Shown: positions 45,455-53,259 of the stretch, one piece after another
Layout: each line of letters opens with the position of its first letter
How positions within the stretch are numbered: position 1 is the stretch's first letter
Assembly: GCF_017086405.1 (NCBI RefSeq)
Contig: NZ_CP070973.1
Location: 4,682,739 to 4,746,738, forward strand
Length of the DNA: 64,000 nt
Direction of reading: 5' to 3'
Origin: Mycobacterium gordonae
GTDB lineage: Bacteria > Actinomycetota > Actinomycetes > Mycobacteriales > Mycobacteriaceae
Program-made: the position numbers and the translations under genes
Notes under the pieces: model-generated
Databases searched by the model: none
What the model was told of the DNA's origin: nothing
What the model saw: only the letters and a program-made list of their open reading frames with translations

Positions 45455-46286
45455 AAACGGTTTGACCATCGACATCAATCAGATACCTCTCGGTGCCGGA
45501 CTCGACACGCGGGGCGTCGGCTCCCAGCGACACGGCGATCTTGTTACTGGCATTCCGCATGATGTCGAAGGTCAATTCGACGGCCTCGTCCGGCGAGAAC
45601 CGGGAGCGCACCTCGGCGGCATCGTCGACGGCGAGGTGCGCAGGCGTCCAAATTAACGCATCCGCATACCGCAGCGCTGCCTTTGCGCGATCATCGAGCA
45701 CAACGGAGTTCTCGAACTGCGCAATCTCGTCGTACAGCGACTCCGACCCGCCCGCGTCCAGGGCGTTTCCTTCCCGCAGCGACCTGCACAGCCGGCAGTT
45801 GTGCGCGGTCGCGCCGCGCAGCCGCACCAGCTCCGAGGTCACCGGGTCCACGGCACGCTCCCGGCCCACCCGCGGCAGGAATCGGCTGAACAACTCATCC
45901 GACGGATCGCGCGCGTCGTCCCAGGTGAGAGACCCGTCCAGCCAGCCGAGATACTCCGAGCCGACACCCAGGGCTTCGAACCCGGCCCGCACCCGCGGCA
46001 CGAAATCAGCGATGAACATCGCGACGACGACACGAAAGGTGCTGTTGCCCAGATACTTGAATATTCGGGACCGCTGTTCGACGGTGATCGCCGAGACGTC
46101 GGCGCTGAACTGCTCGGCGAACTCAGCGACGACGGCTTCCGCCTCGGACTCGGGCTCACCAACCACAACAGGATTGGGCAACGGCGGCAGCGACATGGTC
46201 TGAGCGCACACCCGGCGCACCAGCCCCGACAGGCGCCCATCGGAGAACGCCACCAACCTGGTCAGCTGGTCAGCTGGAAGCGGCAT
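45447..46286 (-). CDS. Carboxymuconolactone decarboxylase (AhpD-like) family protein
   Basis: 279 residues, MPLPADQLTRLVAFSDGRLS. The C-terminal half has 'LVRLRGATAHNCRLCRSLRE', an AhpD-type R-x-x-x-x-x-x-C-x-x-C-x-x-x-x motif in an all-alpha fold, followed by 'ALRYADALI' and 'DEAVELTFDIMRNASNKIAV'. Such proteins are small-molecule peroxidases or thiol-redox proteins. It lies 10 bp downstream of the TldE gene on the same strand, so it is probably the last gene of that operon. Function beyond the family is not evident. Confidence 0.88.
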   Translation of the reverse strand: MPLPADQLTRLVAFSDGRLSGLVRRVCAQTMSLPPLPNPVVVGEPESEAEAVVAEFAEQFSADVSAITVEQRSRIFKYLGNSTFRVVVAMFIADFVPRVRAGFEALGVGSEYLGWLDGSLTWDDARDPSDELFSRFLPRVGRERAVDPVTSELVRLRGATAHNCRLCRSLREGNALDAGGSESLYDEIAQFENSVVLDDRAKAALRYADALIWTPAHLAVDDAAEVRSRFSPDEAVELTFDIMRNASNKIAVSLGADAPRVESGTERYLIDVDGQTVFS

Positions 46287-46296
46287 CTTTCGTACG

Positions 46297-47670
46297 CTAC
46301 TGCGCCTGGCTCACCGAGGACATATGGAAGTCCGGTATCCGCAACGACGGCATCGCCGCCCGGGTGGCCCAGTCGCCCATCTCGCGCGGCAGCGTCTTCT
46401 CACTGACACCGGCCTCGGTCGCCCGCCGCAGCAGATCCAGCGGGCTTTCGTTGAACCGGAAGTTGTTGACCGCCCCGGTCACCTCGCCGTCCTCGATCAG
46501 GTACACGCCGTCGCGGGTCAGACCCGTCAGCAGTAGCGTGGTCGGATCGACCTCGCGGATGTACCACAGCGTGGTCAGCAACAGTCCCCGCTCGGTGGCG
46601 GCGATCATGTCGGCCAGTTCCACCGATCCGCCGGTCATGATGATGTTGTCGCAGGCCACCGCCACCGGCTCGCCGTACCGGGCCGCCGTGGCCCGCGGAT
46701 AGGCCAATGCGTTGATCACGCCGTCGCGGATCCAGTCGACCTGGTTGATTTCCATGCCGTTGTCGAACACCGACAGGGTTTCCGAGGAGTTGCTCACCGC
46801 GACGAACGGGGTGCACGGCAGACCCGGCGCCATCGGATCGGAGAACAGCGTGAGCGGCAGATTGGTGAGCCGCTCCCCCACCCGGGTCCCACCGCCAGGC
46901 GCCGACAACGCGGTGCGGCCCTCCTGGGCACCCCGGCCGGACATCTTCCAGGCCAGGTAGATCATCATGTCCGCGACCGCCGAGGGCGGCATGATCGTCT
47001 CGTAACGGCCGGCCGGCAGTTCCACCGACCGCGATGCCCAGCCCAGTCGCGTCGAGAGATCCGAGAGCAGCGAATCGACCGGGACGTCAATGAAATTCGA
47101 GGTGCCGATGCCGGCCCAGGCGCTGGCCTCGCCATGTTTGGCGTTGATCTCGATCGCACCGGTCGGCTGGGTGTAGCGTCGCCGCAGCCCCGTCGAGGAG
47201 GCCAAAAACGTCGTCGAAACATCATGGTGCGCGTAGCCGTACAGCCGGTCGCTGCCACGGAAGCCGGTGCACAGCGGACCGGTGAGGCCGCTGAACACAC
47301 CGACACCGGTACCGGGCACCGGCGCATCCCAGTCGGCCGGCTCCCCGGAGTCGCCGAGCAGCGGCGCCGCGTCCCCGGCCTCCGGCGCGGAGCGCGCCGC
47401 ATCCTGGGATGACGCCACCAGCTGCGGCAGCACCGTCGGGTCCGCCTCGCCGGTGACCACCGTGCCGACATACGCGCTATCACCCTGTCGGACAATGGAA
47501 ATAATCGCGATGCTACGGGTGACCGCGACTCCGTTGGTGGTCATCGTGCTGTTGGCCCAACGCAGCGTCGCCTCGACCTTGTCGGTGACCAGCACCATGG
47601 TCTCATCGGCGCGTCCGATCTTGGCGGCCTCGTCCAGGACGATGTTGATGATGTGCTGCGGTGTGATCAT
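46297..47670 (-). CDS. tldE: Metallopeptidase TldE/PmbA-like subunit
   Basis: 457 residues from ATG 47670 (MITPQHIINIVLDEAAKIGR), which overlaps the TldD stop as ATGA. An earlier frame start adds unrelated residues. Features of the PmbA/TldE family: 'TMVLVTDKVEATLRWANSTM', 'SRSVELPAGRYETIMPPSAV', 'PFVAVSNSSETLSVFDNGME' and 'LLLTGLTRDGVYLIEDGEVT'. It lacks the HExxxH motif, as TldE subunits do, and acts as the partner of TldD in a heterodimeric protease for unfolded or modified peptides (TldD/E in E. coli mature microcin B17). Homologue of M. tuberculosis Rv2314c by order and sequence memory. Confidence 0.9.
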   Translation of the reverse strand: MITPQHIINIVLDEAAKIGRADETMVLVTDKVEATLRWANSTMTTNGVAVTRSIAIISIVRQGDSAYVGTVVTGEADPTVLPQLVASSQDAARSAPEAGDAAPLLGDSGEPADWDAPVPGTGVGVFSGLTGPLCTGFRGSDRLYGYAHHDVSTTFLASSTGLRRRYTQPTGAIEINAKHGEASAWAGIGTSNFIDVPVDSLLSDLSTRLGWASRSVELPAGRYETIMPPSAVADMMIYLAWKMSGRGAQEGRTALSAPGGGTRVGERLTNLPLTLFSDPMAPGLPCTPFVAVSNSSETLSVFDNGMEINQVDWIRDGVINALAYPRATAARYGEPVAVACDNIIMTGGSVELADMIAATERGLLLTTLWYIREVDPTTLLLTGLTRDGVYLIEDGEVTGAVNNFRFNESPLDLLRRATEAGVSEKTLPREMGDWATRAAMPSLRIPDFHMSSVSQAQ

Positions 47671-49184
47671 CGGCCGCCCTCGGTCCGGGTGTTGAGCACA
47701 TTGATGCCCCGGAACAACGCCGACGGGCAGCCGTGGCTGACGGGGGCGATCTGACCGGGCTGGGCCTTGCCGCAATTCAGCGCACCGCCCAACCGCCAAG
47801 TCGACCGACCACCGACCGCCTCCATCGCATTCCAGAAGTCAGTGGTGGTCGCCTGGTAGGCCACATCACGCAACTGTCCATACAGGCGGCCGTCGCGGAT
47901 GCGGTAGAACCGCTGCCCGGTGAACTGAAAGTTGTAGCGCTGCATGTCGATCGACCACGATTTGTCTCCGACGATGTAGATACCGTCATCGATCCGGCTG
48001 ATCAGATCCTCGGTAGTGAGGTCCTCCGGCCCGGGCTGCAGCGACACGTTGGCCATCCGCTGGATCGGCACATGGTGGGCGGAGTCGGCATACGAGCACC
48101 CGTTGGAGCGCGGTGCTCCCAGTCGCGGGGCGAACACCCGGTCGAGTTGGTAACCGACGAACACGCCATCGCGCACCAGGTCCCAGCTTTGCGCGGCCAC
48201 CCCTTCGTCGTCGTAACCGACGGTGGCCAAACCGTAGTCGACGGTGCGGTCGGCGGTCACGTTCATCACCGGCGAGCCGTACTGCATGGCGCCCAACTTG
48301 TCAGGGGTGGCGAACGACGTCCCCGCGTAAGCGGCTTCGTAGCCGATCGCGCGGTCGTATTCGGTTGCATGGCCGATGGATTCGTGAATGGTCAGCCACA
48401 GGTTGGTGGGGTCGATGACCAGATCGGTGGGCCCGGGCACCACCGACGGCGCGTGCACCTTCTCATAGAGCAGGTCGGGCAGCTCGGCGAGCTCGGCGGA
48501 CCAGTTCCAGACGTCGTCGCCGGCCACCGCTTCCCAGCCCCGCGCCGTCGGCGGCGCCAGGGTGCGCATCGACTCGAAGTTGCCCGCCTTGGCGTCGACG
48601 GTGACCGCCTCGAGCTGGGGTTGTAGCCGCACCCGCTGCTGGGTGATCGAGGAACCGAACGTGTCGGCGTAGAAGGTCTGCTCCTTGGCGGCATTCAGGG
48701 TGGCCGAGACGTGATTGACCCCGTCGGCGTCCAGCAGCCTTCGCGAATAGTCCTCCAGCACGCTGATCTTGTCCGACGCCGGCAGGCCGAACGGGTCGAT
48801 CCGATAGTCCGAGGCCCACATCGCGTCGGCGTACACCGGCTCGGGAGCGAGTCGGACCTGTTCGGTGTTCAGCGCCGCCAGGATGGTGGCCACCTGCACG
48901 GCGTGCCGCGCGGTGCGGGCCGCCACATCCGGCGACAACTCGGCGTGCGAGGCGAAGCCCCAGGTGCCCGCGACGATCACCCGCACCGCCAGACCGATGT
49001 CGCGGCTGAGCACGGCGGTCTCGAGTTCGCCGTCGCGCAGCTGGATGATTTCGGTGCTGATCCGGTGAATGCGCAGGTCTGCATAACTGGCCCCGGCCGC
49101 CTTCGCCGCGGACAACGCGGCGTCCGCCAACTGGCGGCGCGGCAGGTCAAGGAAGTCGGCGTCGATTCCCCGGTTCGCTGTCAC
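47667..49184 (-). CDS. tldD: Metallopeptidase TldD
   Basis: 505 residues. The chosen start is GTG 49184 (VTANRGIDADFLDLPRRQLA); the open frame runs further to 50051 but only as the shadow of the divergent uspA. No Shine-Dalgarno sequence, but TACGGT followed by six bases precedes the GTG, the layout of a mycobacterial leaderless start. The zinc motif 'HESIGHATEYDRAIGYE' (HExxxH) lies near residue 250, and the family segments 'GRQYGNP'-like 'GAMQYGSPVMNVTADRTVDY' and 'YIVGDKSWSIDMQRYNFQFT' follow. Catalytic partner of TldE; corresponds to M. tuberculosis Rv2315c. First gene of a tldD-tldE-CMD operon. Confidence 0.92.
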   Translation of the reverse strand: MTANRGIDADFLDLPRRQLADAALSAAKAAGASYADLRIHRISTEIIQLRDGELETAVLSRDIGLAVRVIVAGTWGFASHAELSPDVAARTARHAVQVATILAALNTEQVRLAPEPVYADAMWASDYRIDPFGLPASDKISVLEDYSRRLLDADGVNHVSATLNAAKEQTFYADTFGSSITQQRVRLQPQLEAVTVDAKAGNFESMRTLAPPTARGWEAVAGDDVWNWSAELAELPDLLYEKVHAPSVVPGPTDLVIDPTNLWLTIHESIGHATEYDRAIGYEAAYAGTSFATPDKLGAMQYGSPVMNVTADRTVDYGLATVGYDDEGVAAQSWDLVRDGVFVGYQLDRVFAPRLGAPRSNGCSYADSAHHVPIQRMANVSLQPGPEDLTTEDLISRIDDGIYIVGDKSWSIDMQRYNFQFTGQRFYRIRDGRLYGQLRDVAYQATTTDFWNAMEAVGGRSTWRLGGALNCGKAQPGQIAPVSHGCPSALFRGINVLNTRTEGGR

Positions 49185-49217
49185 GGGTACACCGTAACGA
49201 CCGGCTTTAATACATTC

Positions 49218-50090
49218 ATGCCCGACGCGCCACGCCGCTCCACCGCGCTGGCCTATGCGCTGCTGGCGCCCAGCCTGTTCGGTGTCGTCGCGTTCCTGTT
49301 GCTGCCGATCCTGGTGGTGGTCTGGCTGAGCCTCTACCGCTGGGACCTGCTGGGTCCGCTGCACTACGTCGGGTTCGCCAACTGGCGTTCGGTGCTGCAC
49401 GACGGCGACTTCGCCGACTCGCTGGTGGTCACCTCGATCTTCGTCGCGCTGGTGGTGCCGGCACAGACAGCGCTCGGACTGCTGGCCGCGCTGTTGCTGG
49501 CGCCCCGGCTTCCGGGCAGCGGGCTGTTCCGCACGCTCTACGTGTTGCCGTGGATCTGCGCGCCGCTGGCGATCGCGGTGTTGTGGCGCTGGATCCTGGC
49601 CCCTACCGACGGCGCGGTCAGCACCCTGCTGGGCCGTCGCATCGAATGGCTGACCAACCCCGATCTGGCGCTGCCCATGGTGTCGGCGGTCGTCATCTGG
49701 ACCAACGTCGGGTACGTCTCGCTGTCGTTTCTGGCCGGGCTGCTGGCCATCCCCGAGGACGTCCATAACGCCGCACGCACCGACGGCGCCGGCGTGTGGC
49801 AGCGGTTCTGGCGCATCACCCTGCCGATGCTGCGGCCCACCACGTTCTTCGTACTGGTGACCGGGATCGTCAGCACCGCACAGGTTTTCGACACCGTGTA
49901 TGCACTGACCGGCGGCGGCCCCGAGGGCAGCACCGACCTGGTGGCCCATCAGATCTATGCCGAGGCGTTCGGTGCGGCCTCGATCGGCCGCGCCGCGGTG
50001 ATGGCCGTCGTGCTGTTTGTGATCCTGGTCGGCGTCACGTTCGTTCAGCACCTGTATTTCCGCAAACGGATCAGTTATGACCTCGTCTAG
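49218..50090 (+). CDS. uspA: Sugar ABC transporter permease UspA
   Basis: 290 residues from ATG 49218, only 33 bp from the divergent tldD start and without a clear ribosome binding site. Six transmembrane segments, first at residues 10-35. The MalF-type EAA loop 'EDVHNAARTDGAGVWQRFWR' followed by 'ITLPMLRPTTFFVLV' contacts the ATPase. 'DTVYALTGGGPEGSTDLVAH' is the usual sugar-permease segment. Together with UspB and UspC it imports amino sugars in M. tuberculosis (Rv2316-Rv2318). No ATPase gene is present, as in that species, so it must use a shared ATPase. Confidence 0.92.
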   Translation: MPDAPRRSTALAYALLAPSLFGVVAFLLLPILVVVWLSLYRWDLLGPLHYVGFANWRSVLHDGDFADSLVVTSIFVALVVPAQTALGLLAALLLAPRLPGSGLFRTLYVLPWICAPLAIAVLWRWILAPTDGAVSTLLGRRIEWLTNPDLALPMVSAVVIWTNVGYVSLSFLAGLLAIPEDVHNAARTDGAGVWQRFWRITLPMLRPTTFFVLVTGIVSTAQVFDTVYALTGGGPEGSTDLVAHQIYAEAFGAASIGRAAVMAVVLFVILVGVTFVQHLYFRKRISYDLV

Positions 50091-50898
50091 GGCGCGGCTG
50101 GGCCTGCTCTACACCGGACTGGTCGCGGGTGCGCTGATCACCCTGGCGCCCTTTGCGCTCGGTTTACTCACCTCGTTCACCTCCGAGCACCAGTTCGCCA
50201 CCGGCTCGCCGCTGCAGTGGCCACGTCCGCCCACCCTGACCAACTACACCGACCTGGTAGGCACCGGGTTCGGCCGCGCGGCTGCGGTGACCGCCCTGAT
50301 GACCGCGGTGATTCTGCTGGGCCAGATGACGTTCTCGGTGCTGGCCGGCTACGCGTTCGCACGGCTGCACTTTCCCGGACGGGATGCCCTGTTCTGGGTC
50401 TACGTCGCGACGTTGATGGTGCCGGGCACCGTGACGGTGGTGCCGCTGTACCTGATGATGGCTCAAATGGGGTTGCGGAACACGTTCTGGGCGTTGGTGA
50501 TTCCGTTCATGTTCGGCTCGCCGTACGCAATCTTCCTGCTCCGCGAGCACTTTCGCCTCATCCCCGAAGACCTGGTCAACGCCGCGCACCTCGACGGCGC
50601 CAATACCTTGGACGTGCTGGTGCATGTGATCCTGCCGTCGAGCAAACCGGTGCTGGCGGCGTTGACGATGATCACGGTGGTCTCCCAGTGGAACAACTTT
50701 ATGTGGCCGTTGGTGATCACCAGCGGCCGCAAGTGGCGGGTGTTGACGGTGGCCACGGCCGACCTGCAGTCCCGGTACAACTCGCAGTGGACCCTGGTGA
50801 TGGCGGCCACGACGGTCGCGATCGTGCCGTTGATCGTGCTGTTTCTGGCATTCCAGCGGCACATCGTGTCCTCGATCCTCGTTTCGGGGCTCAAGTGA
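50077..50898 (+). CDS. uspB: Sugar ABC transporter permease UspB
   Basis: 273 residues, ATG 50077 inside the end of uspA (14-bp overlap), showing translational coupling. MalG-type permease: 'LTSFTSEHQFATGSP', six membrane segments, EAA loop 'EDLVNAAHLDGANTLDVLVH' then 'VILPSSKPVLAALTMITVVS' and 'WNNFMWPLVIT'. Pairs with UspA as the membrane channel. A 95-bp duplicated hairpin-forming spacer separates it from uspC. Confidence 0.92.
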   Translation: MTSSRARLGLLYTGLVAGALITLAPFALGLLTSFTSEHQFATGSPLQWPRPPTLTNYTDLVGTGFGRAAAVTALMTAVILLGQMTFSVLAGYAFARLHFPGRDALFWVYVATLMVPGTVTVVPLYLMMAQMGLRNTFWALVIPFMFGSPYAIFLLREHFRLIPEDLVNAAHLDGANTLDVLVHVILPSSKPVLAALTMITVVSQWNNFMWPLVITSGRKWRVLTVATADLQSRYNSQWTLVMAATTVAIVPLIVLFLAFQRHIVSSILVSGLK

Positions 50899-51085
50899 AG
50901 CGCGTTTGCTGCGTCGAGATTGCCGCCACGGCTGCCCCTCGCCGGGAATCACGACCGTCACGGCAATCTCGGCGACCCAAGGAGCTCTCATGAAGCGCGT
51001 TTGCTGCGTCGAGATTGCCGCCACGGCTGCCCCTCGCCGGGAATCACGACCGTCACGGCAATCTCGGCGAACCAAGGAGCTCTCA
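50896..51085 (+). repeat. Tandem 95-bp duplication with stem-loops between uspB and uspC
   Basis: Bases 50896-50990 and 50991-51085 are the same 95-bp unit, differing at about one position. Each copy contains an 11-bp perfect inverted repeat (CGAGATTGCCG / CGGCAATCTCG; arms 50915-50925 with 50961-50971, and 51010-51020 with 51056-51066) and ends in AAGGAGCTCTCATG. The unit begins at the uspB stop TGA and ends at the uspC ATG, so the ribosome binding site and start codon are duplicated. The first ATG (50990) opens a 32-codon frame (MKRVCCVEIAATAAPRRESR...) that ends just before uspC. Likely effects are mRNA stabilisation or attenuation; this is not proven. Confidence 0.9.
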
Positions 51086-52401
51086 TGAAGCGGCCGCGCT
51101 TCTCCACGCTCTTCGCCGCCGCGCTCACGCTGGTCGCGGCGCTACTGCTGACGACGGCGATTCTGATGGGCCGCGCCAGGGACAACGGCAAGATCGTGGT
51201 GACCGTGCGACTGTGGGCCGAACCCATCGCGCGGGTCTATCAGCAGTCCTTCCAGGCATTCACGCGCACCCACCCGAACATCGAGGTGCGCACCAACATG
51301 GTGGCATTCTCGAACTACTTCGACACCCTGCGCACCGACGTCGCCGGCGGCAGCGCGGACGACATCTTCTGGGTGTCCAACGCCTACCTCGACGCGTACG
51401 CCGACAGCGGCCGACTGATCAAGATCGAGGGCGCCGACCAGGGCTGGGACCCGGCGGTCACCGAGCAGTTCACCCACCACGGCGTCCTCTGGGCGGTACC
51501 GCAACTCACCGATGCCGGCATCGCGCTGTTCTACAACGCCGACCTGCTGGCGGCGGCCGGCGTCGATCCCGCGGTGTTGGACACCCTGCGCTGGAGCCCC
51601 GGCAGCGACGACACCTTGCGGCCGCTACTGGCCCGGCTGACCGTCGACGTCGACGGACACCCAGCCGGCACAACGGGTTTCGAGCCGCGACGGGTGCGAC
51701 AGTGGGGATACAACGCAGCCAACGATCCGCAGGCCATCTACCTGAACTACATCGGTTCGGCGGGCGGAGTGTTTCAGCGCGGCAACGAATTCGCCTTCGA
51801 CAACCCCGAAGCGCTACAAGCCTTCCGCTATCTCGTCGGCCTGATCAACAGCGACCACGTCGCGCCGCCGGCCTCCGACACCAACGACAACGGCGATTTC
51901 TCCCGCAACCAGTTCCTCGCCGGCAAGATGGCGCTGTTTCAGTCCGGGACCTACAGCCTGGCCGCGGTGGCGCGCGACGCCACTTTCCGCTGGGGGGTGG
52001 CGATGATACCCAGCGGGCCGAAGGGCCGCGTCAGCGTGACCAACGGCATTGCCGCGGCGGGCAATTCCGCTTCGAAGCACCCCGACGCGGTGCGCCAGGT
52101 GCTGGCCTGGATGGGCAGCAGCGAGGGCAACGCCTACCTGGGCCGCGAAGGCGCCGCCATCCCGGCGGTGCTGTCGGCTCAGCCAGGCTACTTCGCGTAC
52201 TGGAAAGCCCGGGGTGTCGACGTCGGGCCGTTCTTCTCGGTCATGCGCGGACCGCGCATCCCGGCCCCCGGCGGGGCCGGCTTCGCCGCCGGTAACGAGG
52301 CCCTGCAACCCTATTTCGACGAAATGTTTCTGGGTCGCGGCGATATCGCTGCACTGCTCAAACAGGCGCAAGACGCCGCCAACGCCGCAGCCTCGCGCTA
52401 G
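51085..52401 (+). CDS. uspC: Amino-sugar-binding periplasmic protein UspC
   Basis: 438 residues. ATG 51085 with AAGGAG five bases upstream, the second of two identical sites created by the 95-bp duplication. An N-terminal hydrophobic segment (residues 7-28, no lipobox Cys) serves as signal peptide or membrane anchor. The body is a type I/II extracellular solute-binding protein: 'VRLWAEPIARVYQQSFQAFT', 'GGSADDIFWVSNAYLDAYAD', 'LWAVPQLTDAGIALFYNADL', 'NQFLAGKMALFQSGTYSLAA'. The M. tuberculosis orthologue (Rv2318) is reported to bind amino sugars such as glucosamine phosphates; specificity here is inferred. Confidence 0.93.
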   Translation: MKRPRFSTLFAAALTLVAALLLTTAILMGRARDNGKIVVTVRLWAEPIARVYQQSFQAFTRTHPNIEVRTNMVAFSNYFDTLRTDVAGGSADDIFWVSNAYLDAYADSGRLIKIEGADQGWDPAVTEQFTHHGVLWAVPQLTDAGIALFYNADLLAAAGVDPAVLDTLRWSPGSDDTLRPLLARLTVDVDGHPAGTTGFEPRRVRQWGYNAANDPQAIYLNYIGSAGGVFQRGNEFAFDNPEALQAFRYLVGLINSDHVAPPASDTNDNGDFSRNQFLAGKMALFQSGTYSLAAVARDATFRWGVAMIPSGPKGRVSVTNGIAAAGNSASKHPDAVRQVLAWMGSSEGNAYLGREGAAIPAVLSAQPGYFAYWKARGVDVGPFFSVMRGPRIPAPGGAGFAAGNEALQPYFDEMFLGRGDIAALLKQAQDAANAAASR

Positions 52402-52429
52402 GTCGCGGTGGGCGATAGCGTCGGCTGTG

Positions 52430-53164
52430 ATGAGCACCGACCTACGCCAAGCGATCGCGTCCGCCCCGATGTTCGGCGGCCTGAACTCCGAGCAGGTGGA
52501 GTTCCTGGCCGCCCAGAGCCGGCCGATCTCGCTGCCCGCCGGACAGGTGCTGTTCCGCCGCGGAACACCGTCGACGGGGTTCTACATGGTCCGCGACGGC
52601 CGCATGCAGCTCTCGGTGTCCAACTCCGAGGGTGTGGTCAAGGTAGTCGAAATACTCAGCCCGGGAAGCGCTTTCGGACACGCGGTGATGTTCCTGCACG
52701 AGCCATACCCCGTGGACGCCACGGCGCTGGCCGACACCGACCTGGTGTTCGTCCCGGCGACGGCCGTCGACCGCCTCCTCGACAGCGACCCGGCCATGGC
52801 CCGGGTGATGCTGTCCTCGATGGCGCGCCGGCTGCAGTCGAAAATCCAGGACATCGCCATGCTCTCGCTGCAGTCGGCCACGCAGCGGATCATCGCCTAC
52901 ATGCTGGGCGCCGCCGGTGCCCGTTCCTGGGACCTGGCCGGCGGGACGGAATCGTCCGCTTCCCCCGATACCGGCTCGGCCAGTGTCCAACTACCGGCCC
53001 TCAAGCAGGTCCTGGCCTCCAGACTCGGTATGACACCGGAGACGTTCTCGCGGGCGATGCGGACCCTCACTGCCGAAGGACTGATCCGCGTGAACGGCCC
53101 GGTCGTGGAAATCCCCGACGTCAGCGCGCTGGACGCGCATGCGCGTAGCCAGTCGATCCTGTGA
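52430..53164 (+). CDS. Crp/Fnr family transcription regulator without cysteines
   Basis: 244 residues from ATG 52430 (MSTDLRQAIASAPMFGGLNS). N-terminal cyclic-nucleotide-binding-type beta-barrel (about 15-125) with 'GTPSTGFYMVRDGRMQLSVS' and 'SAFGHAVMFLHEPYPVDATA'. Then a dimerisation helix and a C-terminal winged helix 'LASRLGMTPETFSRAMRTLT' whose E-x-x-S-R matches the recognition helix of FNR/DNR. There is no cysteine in the protein, so it cannot hold an FNR-type iron-sulfur cluster; a DNR-like haem or ligand mode is inferred. Placed 95 bp before hcp and on the same strand, with a matching box in between. Probable regulator of hcp. Confidence 0.88.
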   Translation: MSTDLRQAIASAPMFGGLNSEQVEFLAAQSRPISLPAGQVLFRRGTPSTGFYMVRDGRMQLSVSNSEGVVKVVEILSPGSAFGHAVMFLHEPYPVDATALADTDLVFVPATAVDRLLDSDPAMARVMLSSMARRLQSKIQDIAMLSLQSATQRIIAYMLGAAGARSWDLAGGTESSASPDTGSASVQLPALKQVLASRLGMTPETFSRAMRTLTAEGLIRVNGPVVEIPDVSALDAHARSQSIL

Positions 53165-53183
53165 CCGCTGACACAGCGCCCGC

Positions 53184-53197
53184 TTGATCTAGGTCAA
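53184..53197 (+). promoter_or_regulatory. FNR-type box upstream of hcp
   Basis: TTGATCTAGGTCAA, one mismatch from the consensus TTGAT-N4-ATCAA, 62 bp upstream of the hcp start and 19 bp after the stop of the Crp/Fnr gene. The recognition helix of that protein (E-x-x-S-R) is the kind that reads this site. I infer activation of hcp under nitrosative or low-oxygen stress. Confidence 0.75.
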
Positions 53198-53259
53198 AGC
53201 CCGCCCCGCCACCTCTCCCTAGCGTGAGCACATCAGCCGCTCACAGCACAGGAGACCCG

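Noticed and set aside
49185..50051. N-terminal extension of tldD through the uspA region
   Set aside because: It is the complement of uspA, rich in Gln/Asp/Arg with no TldD similarity.
50990..51088. 32-codon frame MKRVCC... from the first copy of the 95-bp unit as a leader peptide gene
   Set aside because: It has a ribosome binding site only because the uspC start was duplicated; no sign of selection, so it is recorded under the repeat instead.
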